Source: Bacteroidales bacterium (GTDB lineage: Bacteria > Bacteroidota > Bacteroidia > Bacteroidales > WCHB1-69). From it: a DNA stretch of 13,020 nucleotides. This document shows, in pieces, positions 7,937 to 13,020 of the stretch (its first letter is position 1; each line of letters starts with the position of its first letter). A program made the position numbers and the translations under genes. The stretch covers positions 1 through 13,020 of the forward strand of contig JAISAD010000100.1 in NCBI GenBank assembly GCA_031266895.1. The letters are read 5' to 3'. Below the pieces are notes generated by a model that searched no databases, had not been told where the DNA came from, and worked only from the letters and a program-made list of their open reading frames with translations.

Positions 7937-8143
7937 GTGTTTTAATCATGCTTTTTGCTGTCGGAAAGCAGGAAAAAGTATTAAAGCGCTAAATAACATG
8001 TTGAAAAGCGTGTAATGTATTCTTACCTTGAAACTTAAGCAATTTCAAAATGCACAAGAAAAGATTATCGCTCGCAACTGCGGGCTTGTATTTTGTATGC
8101 ATAGGTAGCTTAAGACCTCAAGGCGGATATAGTCCGCTTTTTT
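7937..8143 (+). ncRNA. Candidate structured non-coding RNA or attenuator leader, about 205 nt
   Basis: No protein gene is convincing in 7785-8186, but the stretch between the promoter at 7925 and a terminator folds well by hand. Hairpin 1: 7937-7946 pairs with 7980-7989 (10 bp with two G-U pairs), and inside it 7951-7956 with 7973-7978 and 7958-7960 with 7969-7971. Hairpin 2: 7996-8000 with 8009-8013. Long hairpin 3: 8026-8030/8119-8123, 8034-8040/8108-8114, 8046-8051/8090-8095, 8054-8058/8085-8089 and apex 8071-8075/8080-8084, separated by internal loops (one of 5 by 12 nt). It ends in an intrinsic terminator 43 bp before the LytTR gene. It could be a free small RNA (6S-like or new) or a riboswitch-type leader for that gene. 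I do not recognise a known family. Confidence 0.5.
8123..8143 (+). terminator. Intrinsic terminator at the end of the candidate RNA
   Basis: GCGGA (8123-8127) pairs with TCCGC (8133-8137) across a 5-nt loop, followed at once by six T residues (8138-8143). This is the clearest Rho-independent terminator in the window. Its first G overlaps the base of hairpin 3, so termination and that stem could compete. Confidence 0.75.
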
Positions 8144-8186
8144 GGTTGGATAAAATTTGAACAGGATACTAAATTTAAATTAGATT

Positions 8187-8540
8187 ATGGATGCACAACA
8201 ATTAAAGGAACAGGCCCTGTGTATTATTACTGTCGAAGAGGAGTATGAAACTACGGTGGTAAATGCTGCCGACATTCTTTATATAGAATGTAAGGAGTAT
8301 TTAACCACTGTACATCTGATTGACGGGCAAAAAGTAAAATCCTCTTTTCTGCTGAAAAGGTATGAGGAACTGCTTCACGACAAAGCTTTTAAGCGGGTAA
8401 ACTATCACACGCTGGTAAATGGCCGGCATATTAAACGAACCATTTTCAGCAAGGAGCGGCGCGTGGTTTTTATACAGGCCACTCCAATTCAGGTGTCTCG
8501 AAGGCGGGTTGCAGAGGTAAAAAAATGGATTCACGCATGA
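8187..8540 (+). CDS. Stand-alone LytTR-family DNA-binding transcription regulator
   Basis: The 117-aa product is a lone LytTR domain (about residues 20-115) with no receiver or sensor domain. Family landmarks are the opening strand ADILYIECKEYLTTVHL (28-44), the SFLLKRYEELL helix, FKRVNYHTLVNGRHI (69-82), which corresponds to the usual F.RvHrS.lvN..yI DNA-contact region, and the basic tail VSRRRVAEVKKW. LytTR proteins bind pairs of about 9-bp direct repeats roughly 21 bp apart and usually activate transcription. Four such repeats begin exactly at this gene's stop codon and run towards the precursor-peptide promoter, so I infer it controls that operon and perhaps itself. With no receiver domain its input signal is unknown; it may depend on the upstream RNA or its own level. 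Confidence 0.9.
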   Translation: MDAQQLKEQALCIITVEEEYETTVVNAADILYIECKEYLTTVHLIDGQKVKSSFLLKRYEELLHDKAFKRVNYHTLVNGRHIKRTIFSKERRVVFIQATPIQVSRRRVAEVKKWIHA

Positions 8541-8612
8541 CCACTTATTAAATAAGGGCTACCGCTTATTTGCGATTAGCTACCACTTATTAGATAAGAG
8601 TAACCACCCCTG
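8540..8612 (+). promoter_or_regulatory. Four direct repeats at 21-bp period, probable LytTR operator array
   Basis: ACCACTTATT (8540), ACCGCTTATT (8561), ACCACTTATT (8582) and the weaker ACCACCCCTG (8603) start exactly 21 bp apart, so all lie on the same face of the helix. The first begins on the last base of the LytTR stop codon. The 21-bp spacing is what is known for LytTR half-sites (about 9 bp plus a 12-bp spacer, as for AgrA). Boxes 1 and 3 are also the left halves of small palindromes (8544-8556, 8586-8598). Box 4 falls where the -33 element of the promoter at 8634 would be, the classic activator position. Confidence 0.65.
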
Positions 8613-8633
8613 AAAAAGGCCCTTTTTTTGCAT

Positions 8634-8641
8634 TATCTTTG
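8634..8641 (+). promoter_or_regulatory. Possible upstream promoter (-7 box) of the peptide operon
   Basis: TATCTTTG fits TAnnTTTG. It has no -33 box, but the fourth 21-bp repeat sits at about -45 to -36 relative to a start near 8648, as expected for an activator-dependent promoter. It competes with the box at 8689 as the true start. Confidence 0.4.
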
Positions 8642-8688
8642 TTGCCGGTAACAACCACATAAAAGTGGTCTGTAAACAAAAAAACAAG

Positions 8689-8696
8689 TACTTTTG
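8689..8696 (+). promoter_or_regulatory. Possible second promoter (-7 box) of the peptide operon
   Basis: TACTTTTG is an exact -7 match lying in the 15-base string GTACTTTTGCATCGC that also forms the antiporter promoter at 4437. The inverted repeat ACCAC (8654-8658) / GTGGT (8665-8669) lies about 20 bp upstream and could be a regulator site. A start near 8703 would give a leader of about 214 nt. Confidence 0.45.
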
Positions 8697-8702
8697 CATC
8701 GC

Positions 8703-8916
8703 TGTTTTGGGTTCCCGCGCAACGGTGCAAACCACGCCACGAGAGAATACCCTCCGAATAAAGGGACTGTGGAGTGAGACACGAAAAAGGGGACAAGGTT
8801 TTTCAGCCAAATGAACGTAAGGCATCTGCTGACACGAGGCTGGTAGTTGCCTTCCAAAAAACAAGCGACAGGGTTAGTAGATGCCAAAAACTGTTTCATT
8901 TTAAAAATAAACTGAT
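8703..8916 (+). promoter_or_regulatory. Long, probably structured 5' leader of the precursor-peptide operon
   Basis: This gene-free stretch is visibly richer in G+C than the precursor gene after it and has long-range complementarity. Domain 1 closes with 8711-8716 (GTTCCC) against 8789-8794 (GGGGAC, one G-U pair) and holds smaller stems: 8717-8720/8725-8728, 8732-8735/8769-8772 and 8750-8753/8762-8765. Domain 2 closes with GGCATCT (8821-8827) against AGATGCC (8879-8885) and contains GAGGC (8836-8840) against GCCTT (8849-8853). No poly-T follows, so it is not a simple terminator. It may control translation or stability of the precursor mRNA. No known riboswitch is recognised. Minus-strand open frames through it are judged not to be genes. 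Confidence 0.45.
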
Positions 8917-9150
8917 ATGAAATCTCTCAAGTTGACAAAACTGGCTGAAAGCCAATTGTCGGAAAAAGAAATGCAATCCGTAACAGGTGGAAACAAATGG
9001 ATTACAAGCATGTACTCTGCCACTTATAACGAAAAAGGAGAAGTTGTAAAATTTGTTTGTGTTTGTGGATGCATATATCGCGATAAGGGCGGCTCTTCCA
9101 TAGAAGACAATTTCCAGGCGAATGACAAACATGGATTAAAAAGTTTTTAG
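8917..9150 (+). CDS. Gly-Gly leader RiPP precursor peptide (GG-Bacteroidales natural product precursor)
   Basis: The 77-aa product has a leader of 25 residues (MKSLKLTKLAESQLSEKEM then QSVTGG) with the regular Leu pattern and the Gly24-Gly25 end typical of double-glycine leaders. The core is residues 26-77, with three cysteines close together in CVCGC (C48, C50, C52) and a tail with the pattern C.C...Y...GGSS..DN..AN...GL.S, which I recall as characteristic of TIGR04149 precursors found next to a radical-SAM maturase and a pseudo-rSAM protein. Both partners follow downstream, which strongly supports the call. Likely modified positions are the Cys cluster or residues near it, but the chemistry cannot be read from sequence. 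It is probably controlled through the LytTR repeats and long leader upstream. An inverted-repeat element follows 10 bp after the stop. Confidence 0.9.
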   Translation: MKSLKLTKLAESQLSEKEMQSVTGGNKWITSMYSATYNEKGEVVKFVCVCGCIYRDKGGSSIEDNFQANDKHGLKSF

Positions 9151-9160
9151 CTAAATTAAC

Positions 9161-9273
9161 ATGAGGCAGTCTCAAAAGTATTCTAAACCTGTTTTATTCG
9201 GTAATCTATCCGAGATTGATTTCAAATACTCAATTCTACAGGGATGAATAAACAACTTTTGAGACAGTCTCAT
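9161..9273. mobile_element. MITE-like element with 19-bp terminal inverted repeats
   Basis: The left arm 9161-9179 and right arm 9255-9273 are inverted copies with two mismatches and 75 bp between. The arms contain CAGTCTCAAAAG and CTTTTGAGACAG, which look like insertion-sequence ends. No protein is encoded. Flanking bases allow at most a 2-bp target duplication (AT). It sits between the precursor and the processing genes, so in RNA it would form a long hairpin followed by TTTTT, able to protect the precursor transcript or reduce read-through. It could instead be a terminator of unusual shape rather than a transposon remnant. Confidence 0.5.
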
Positions 9274-9292
9274 TTTTATACCTTTATATCTT

Positions 9293-10219
9293 ATGTTAAG
9301 AATTAGAAATACAATAATACTTATTACCTTAATCGGTTCATTGCAATTTTGCAAACATAATAATATACAGTCGCAACAAATTCAGCAGCAGAATGAGCCA
9401 GTAACCGTTATTGACACTATCCCGTTTAGTTTTAAGATGATAACAGATATGAGAGAAAACTGGTATCTGTTTGGCAGAATTATTCTTCCCGTGCAAATAA
9501 AAGACACTACCGTATATGCTTTGTTAGATAACGGATTTCCATACACTTTTATCATAAAACCATTGTTTAACAAACTTTGCCACTCATCGCGCATTCCTCA
9601 CAATGTTTATACGGCAGATACAAGCGCATTAATGCCTGTTGATTTTGATTTACGTATTCATGATTTTGTGCTGCATGAAGATACAATCGGAATACACAGT
9701 GATGATATTTTAACAAAAAGACACAGCAAAGATATTGATATATCTATAGTTATTGGCTTAGATTTATTTGAAAAAAATATAGTAGAAATTGATTTCCAAA
9801 ACAATAGATTGCTGGTTTATGATAAATTACCTGATAGGGTAACGGATTTTGAAGTGTGGAATGTTTATTACGATGCGCAATATAACAGATTAAGGCGAGT
9901 TACAATTCCTGATTTTGTTTCCAAAGACCGGCAAGTATTATCGGGCGATTTTTTAATTGATTTGGGATCTTGCGGTACGGAACTTTTTTCCTTCTCTTCA
10001 TTCGCAAAGCGAGTAGATTTGGAAGCCATTCGTCAAGACAGTTTAACATGGGGACATAAGATATTGCACTGGTCAAGTTTTCCCATGCAAAAGTCGAGTA
10101 CCCATAAAAAGTCGCTCTTAAACTTGGATGGAATAATCGGTATGGATTTCTTGTGGCGATTCAATGTAATTTTTGATTTTCAGAACAATAAATTATATTT
10201 AAAACCAAGAACATTATGA
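9293..10219 (+). CDS. Exported aspartyl-protease-like protein (retropepsin-like, two lobes)
   Basis: The 308-aa product has an N-terminal hydrophobic segment (about 7-19, followed by Cys20; the site FCKH is a poor lipobox), then two lobes with the layout of pepsin/retropepsin-like proteins. Lobe 1 has YALLDNGFPYTFI (75-87) and the closing IVIGLDLFEKN (152-162) with IDFQNNRL (166-173). Lobe 2 has FLIDLGSCGTELF (220-232) and GIIGMDFLWRFN (280-291) with FDFQNNKLYL (294-303). The catalytic triads read Asp79-Asn-Gly and Asp223-Leu-Gly-Ser rather than Asp-Thr-Gly; both Asp are kept, so activity is possible but uncertain. It ends with a 4-nt overlap into the rSAM gene, so it belongs to the operon and may trim the peptide after export. 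It is much more AT-rich than the rSAM genes. Confidence 0.75.
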   Translation: MLRIRNTIILITLIGSLQFCKHNNIQSQQIQQQNEPVTVIDTIPFSFKMITDMRENWYLFGRIILPVQIKDTTVYALLDNGFPYTFIIKPLFNKLCHSSRIPHNVYTADTSALMPVDFDLRIHDFVLHEDTIGIHSDDILTKRHSKDIDISIVIGLDLFEKNIVEIDFQNNRLLVYDKLPDRVTDFEVWNVYYDAQYNRLRRVTIPDFVSKDRQVLSGDFLIDLGSCGTELFSFSSFAKRVDLEAIRQDSLTWGHKILHWSSFPMQKSSTHKKSLLNLDGIIGMDFLWRFNVIFDFQNNKLYLKPRTL

Positions 10220-11466
10220 ACGCATATTTAAAGACTTCTTTTATCAAGCAGCAGCTGTCCAACCTCAAACAACTCACCTTTGAAGTTACCGACGCCTGCA
10301 ATTTGAAGTGCAAATATTGCGGCTACGGCGAGTTTTACAATGATTATGACAAGCGGGAGGATAAGAATCTGCCGGTAGAAAAAGCAATACGGCTATTGGA
10401 TTATCTGCTGCCCTTTTGGCAGTCGGAATATAATGCAGCTGCCCACCGGCATGTTTACATCAGCTTTTACGGCGGCGAGCCGCTGCTCAATATGCCGTTT
10501 ATAGAGCAGGTGGTGGCTTATGTGGAGCAGTTGCCGATAACCAGCCGCACCTTTACCTTTTCCATGACTACCAATGCCATGCTGCTGAACCGCTATATGG
10601 ACTGGCTGGCCACCAAAGATTTTAATATTCTGGTAAGCCTGGACGGCGACAGGGACAATAACGCCTATCGCGTGGACAGGGCCGGCCATGAGGCTTTCGA
10701 CACTATTGTGCGTAATGTGGAGCTGCTGCGCGAAAAATATCCCGACTATTTTCAGCGGAAAATCAATTTTAATGCCGTGCTGCACAATAAAAATTCGGTG
10801 GAAGAGATCCACCGCTTTTTCAAGGAGAAGTATGATACTATGCCCTCAATCGGCGAGCTGAACAATATGGGCATTCGCCCCGACAGGCAGCAACTGTTCC
10901 AGCAAACCTACCGAAATCAAACCGAGAGCCTGTTTCAGGCAGAGCACTACGAGGAGATTGACAGGGAGCGTTTTATAAAATCGCCTACCTACCAAACTGT
11001 CTGCACGTTTCTGCATCAGTACAGCGGGTTTGTGTATCACGACTACAACGAGCTGCTTTACGGAAAGCCGGAATCCGGGAACTGGATTACAGGCACCTGT
11101 CCGCCATTCGGCAAAAAGATGTTTATAACGGTAAACGGCAAGATTTTGCCCTGTGAGCGCATCGGCCATCAGTTTGCCTTGGGACAAATCGGCGAACAGG
11201 GCGTAGAGCTTGACTTTAAGGCTATTGCTAAAATATATAACCGCTATTTTGCCAGGCTGGAAGGGCAGTGCACCCGATGCTTTAATAAAAAGAGCTGCAC
11301 GCAGTGCATTTTTAATATGGAAGATATTGATATTGACGGAAAGCCGGTTTGCCATGGCTTTACCACAAAGGAAGATTTTGAGCAGTATGAATCTCAAGTC
11401 AAAAATTTTATAGCCCGGCATCCCGAAGACTATTACAGGCTTATGGAAGAGGTTGTTGTGGAATAG
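10216..11466 (+). CDS. Radical-SAM/SPASM peptide maturase of the GG-Bacteroidales system
   Basis: The 416-aa enzyme has the [4Fe-4S]-SAM motif CNLKCKYC (C28, C32, C35), the SAM-binding GGEP (86-89), and a C-terminal SPASM-type cysteine set: C295, C313 (in GKILPCERIGHQFALG), then C352, C355, C361, C364 and C379 (CTRCFNKKSCTQC and VCHGF), enough for auxiliary iron-sulfur clusters. Such enzymes make radical-based crosslinks (thioether or C-C) or epimerise residues in ribosomal peptides. The likely substrate is the precursor at 8917-9150, with CVCGC as the obvious candidate site. From memory it fits TIGR04148. Its ATG overlaps the stop of the protease-like gene (ATGA). It is clearly more GC-rich than that neighbour. 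Confidence 0.92.
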   Translation: MNAYLKTSFIKQQLSNLKQLTFEVTDACNLKCKYCGYGEFYNDYDKREDKNLPVEKAIRLLDYLLPFWQSEYNAAAHRHVYISFYGGEPLLNMPFIEQVVAYVEQLPITSRTFTFSMTTNAMLLNRYMDWLATKDFNILVSLDGDRDNNAYRVDRAGHEAFDTIVRNVELLREKYPDYFQRKINFNAVLHNKNSVEEIHRFFKEKYDTMPSIGELNNMGIRPDRQQLFQQTYRNQTESLFQAEHYEEIDRERFIKSPTYQTVCTFLHQYSGFVYHDYNELLYGKPESGNWITGTCPPFGKKMFITVNGKILPCERIGHQFALGQIGEQGVELDFKAIAKIYNRYFARLEGQCTRCFNKKSCTQCIFNMEDIDIDGKPVCHGFTTKEDFEQYESQVKNFIARHPEDYYRLMEEVVVE

Positions 11467-11502
11467 GTGCAAGGGAGGAAAAAGGGAAAGGCCAAGGCGT
11501 AA

Positions 11503-12765
11503 ATGCAAAATAATAAAAAAGCAGAGATTATGCAAAATAAAAAATACTGGCTGGGCATATTGCCGCATGTGTACTATGCGCAGCAAAAGGGGAAGGCGCT
11601 GCTGTATAATACCAAAACGGGAGCGCATATTCTTACAGACAGCAAGCTGATTATTACCTTGTTGGAACAGATGCACGAGAAACAGAATCTGGGTGTAATC
11701 AGAGTCGAAGCGGCCATTAGCGAGCAGCACAGTGCCTTTATTCGGGAAAGTGCGGCTAAAAACATCTGCTTTATTGCCGAGGCGGTCGAAAATCAGCCCA
11801 AGCCCATTCAGCTGATGCCTGTTTTGAATTTGCAGCGCGATATGGAAAAGCTGCAAAGGGAGGACGACCGCTTTATCGGCGAAAGCGTGCTACACTATCT
11901 TTCGGATATAACTATCTATCTGAACGACAGCTGCAGCCTGCACTGCTGCCATTGCGGGCAATACGACAGGCAGACGGCACATTGCTATAAAACCGACAGG
12001 ACTACGCATTTTGATTTTGAATTGCTGCAGCAGCTTTTCCAGCAGCTGGCTTGCGCCCCGTTGCGAATGCTGCGGATTACGGGCGGGAATATATTCGAGT
12101 ATCGGTATTTTAATGAATTATGCAGCTGGTTGAAAAAGAAGAAAATATATCCGATGTTCGGCATTCACTGCCAAAATGTGGACTTTGCTCAACTGCATAA
12201 AATTAAGGAGTTTCCACTTGAAATATTTGTCAATTTTCCGGCACAAAAGGAGATTGTCCACAAAACAGGCGCTGCCGAACTGCCCCGCTGCAGTTACAGT
12301 TTCTTAATTACCGGAGAGCCGGAATATGCAGCTGCCTGTGCCATGGCAGAAGAGTGTCACCTCGAAAATTACAAAATCACGCCGATCTATACCGGCAATA
12401 ATGTTTCGTTTTTTGAAGAGAATATCTATGTAACGGAGCAGGATATTGTATCGGAAAGGGTTCCGCAACGCATGATTTTTGCGCATCAAAAGCTGAACAG
12501 CCATTTTTTCGGCGCATTGCATATTTACCCGAATGGCGATGTGAAAGCCAATCCCAATCAGGCGGTTACAGGAAATATAGTTCAGGACAAACTGCTTCAA
12601 ATCGCCGAAAGAGAACTGACAGTCAATACTGCCTGGCGACAGATTCGCAACGGGGAACCCTGCGGCCAGTGCCTGTATCAATTTCTCTGTCCCTCGCCCT
12701 CCAATTACGAGTGGGTAATCGGGCGGCAGAATCTGTGCAGCGTACAGAAAATGCAAAGCAGGTAA
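11503..12765 (+). CDS. Radical-SAM-like companion protein ('pseudo-rSAM', GG-Bacteroidales system)
   Basis: The 420-aa product starts with a small domain before the rSAM-like core (KYWLGILPHVYYAQ, 14-27), perhaps a peptide-recognition part. The core carries CSLHCCHC (C144, C148, C151), a formally complete CxxxCxxC, although the GGEP equivalent has become ITGGNIF (192-198). The C-terminus has PCGQCLYQFLCPSPSNYE (386-403) and a last Cys412, a twitch/SPASM-like cluster site. From memory this matches TIGR04150, called pseudo-rSAM because the cluster motif is often lost. It lies 36 bp after the maturase and probably acts with it on the precursor. An ATG at 11530 (MQNKKYWLG) is an alternative start; the first nine codons look like a partial duplication of it. 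A purine-rich stretch (11469-11490) precedes 11503. Confidence 0.85.
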   Translation: MQNNKKAEIMQNKKYWLGILPHVYYAQQKGKALLYNTKTGAHILTDSKLIITLLEQMHEKQNLGVIRVEAAISEQHSAFIRESAAKNICFIAEAVENQPKPIQLMPVLNLQRDMEKLQREDDRFIGESVLHYLSDITIYLNDSCSLHCCHCGQYDRQTAHCYKTDRTTHFDFELLQQLFQQLACAPLRMLRITGGNIFEYRYFNELCSWLKKKKIYPMFGIHCQNVDFAQLHKIKEFPLEIFVNFPAQKEIVHKTGAAELPRCSYSFLITGEPEYAAACAMAEECHLENYKITPIYTGNNVSFFEENIYVTEQDIVSERVPQRMIFAHQKLNSHFFGALHIYPNGDVKANPNQAVTGNIVQDKLLQIAERELTVNTAWRQIRNGEPCGQCLYQFLCPSPSNYEWVIGRQNLCSVQKMQSR

Positions 12766-12857
12766 ATGAGCCTGCTGCATTCTGCATGGATTCATTATAA
12801 CAAGCTCAATTTGCACTTTATAATTTACTGTATATCAAGCTTGTAATCATGTCCCGA

Positions 12858-12941
12858 AAAAGGTATATACCTTTTACCCAAAACGAGTATTCGTTTTACT
12901 CAAAACGAGTATTCATTTTACTGAAAACGAATACTCGTTTT
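12858..12941. repeat. Four tandem 18-bp palindromes at 22-bp period
   Basis: Units at 12858-12875 (AAAAGGTATATACCTTTT), 12880-12897 (AAAACGAGTATTCGTTTT), 12902-12919 (one base off symmetry) and 12924-12941 (AAAACGAATACTCGTTTT) start exactly 22 bp apart with 4-bp spacers ACCC, ACTC and ACTG. Units 1, 2 and 4 have perfectly complementary arms; units 2-4 share AAAACGA-N4-TCGTTTT arms and unit 1 has a different core. The array lies between convergent genes, and its A- and T-rich arms could act as a bidirectional terminator; it could also be a multimeric protein-binding site. It is not a CRISPR: spacers are far too short. Confidence 0.8.
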
Positions 12942-12952
12942 TATTGAACCGA

Positions 12953-13020
12953 TTATAGCTTTTCAAATTTAAGGTTATTCAGCATGGTTTTGAGTTCGGT
13001 GCCGGGACGAAAAACTACCT
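12953..13020 (-). CDS. C-terminal end of a minus-strand gene, possibly HU/IHF-like
   Basis: Reading the minus strand from the right edge gives 21 codons ending in TAA (complement of 12953-12955): VVFRPGTELKTMLNNLKFEKL. The piece FRPGTELKTMLN resembles the C-terminal F.PG..LK..vN element of HU-family DNA-binding proteins. That is a short match, so the call is tentative; the existence of a gene end is better supported than its identity. It would be convergent with the pseudo-rSAM gene. Confidence 0.4.
   Translation of the reverse strand, partial: VVFRPGTELKTMLNNLKFEKL

Noticed and set aside
8050..8160. A 36-codon open frame starting MHKKRLSLATAGLYFVCIGS that looks faintly like a signal peptide
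   Set aside because: It lies wholly within hairpin 3 and the terminator of the candidate RNA, has no ribosome-binding context, and its coding potential is explained by chance; RNA structure is the better account.
8580..8899. Three overlapping minus-strand open frames (68-94 codons) upstream of the precursor peptide
   Set aside because: They run antisense through the operators, promoters and leader, overlap one another in different frames, and resemble no family I know; they are probably by-products of the conserved leader sequence.
8703..8916. The leader considered as a cobalamin or cyclic-di-GMP riboswitch (CCCGCGCAACGG and GTGCAAACC fragments)
   Set aside because: Only short fragments agree; the remaining conserved core of either riboswitch could not be found.
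9278..9292. TACCTTTA just before the protease-like gene as a separate promoter
   Set aside because: One mismatch to TAnnTTTG and so close to the ATG that transcription would start at or inside the start codon.
10846..11856. A 336-codon minus-strand open frame opposite the rSAM genes
   Set aside because: It is antisense to two genes with unmistakable motifs (SPASM cysteines, pseudo-rSAM start); its Leu/His-rich translation is a shadow of their codon use.
12800..12844. Inverted repeat ACAAGCT / AGCTTGT after the pseudo-rSAM gene
   Set aside because: Only 7 bp with a 31-base loop and no T run; it may be chance. Otherwise I see nothing in 12766-12857.
12858..12941. The palindrome array considered as a CRISPR
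   Set aside because: Spacers are only 4 bp and nearly constant, and there are no cas genes.

Overview
The window reads as a chromosomal segment of a Bacteroidetes bacterium, most likely order Bacteroidales. Almost every promoter that can be proposed carries the Bacteroidetes -7 box TAnnTTTG (usually TATTTTTG or TACTTTTG), Shine-Dalgarno sequences are mostly missing, and the right half holds a GG-leader peptide / radical-SAM cassette of the type described from Bacteroidales (families TIGR04149, TIGR04148 and TIGR04150, named from memory and not searched here).

Positions 1-7784 are ordinary chromosome. A LeuT-like sodium symporter (minus strand, running off the left edge) diverges from dut and a secreted TPR protein. 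A small unit follows with an exported PPOX-fold protein and an AlkD-type DNA glycosylase, then a Kef-type CPA2 antiporter without the usual cytoplasmic regulatory tail. The antiporter converges on an AhpF peroxiredoxin reductase that has no ahpC beside it.

Positions 7785-8186 hold no convincing protein gene. From a Bacteroidetes promoter to an intrinsic terminator the sequence folds by eye into three stem-loops, so I call a structured non-coding RNA of about 205 nt, or a leader/attenuator of the next gene.

Positions 8187-12765 form a peptide natural-product (RiPP) cassette. In order: a stand-alone LytTR DNA-binding regulator; four direct repeats at an exact 21-bp period that begin at its stop codon and fit LytTR operators; two possible promoters; a leader of about 200 nt with long-range complementarity; a 77-aa precursor with a Gly-Gly leader and a cysteine-containing core; a MITE-like inverted-repeat element; an AT-rich exported aspartyl-protease-like gene; a radical-SAM/SPASM maturase (start overlapping by 4 nt); and a companion 'pseudo-rSAM' protein that here keeps an intact CxxxCxxC motif. 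The working model is that LytTR activates the precursor operon, the two rSAM-like proteins modify the core, and a protease removes the leader. No C39 peptidase/ABC exporter is present in the window, so either export is encoded elsewhere or the aspartyl protease-like protein takes part in maturation.

Positions 12766-13020 contain four tandem 18-bp palindromes at a strict 22-bp period, and then the last 21 codons of a minus-strand gene that may be HU-like.
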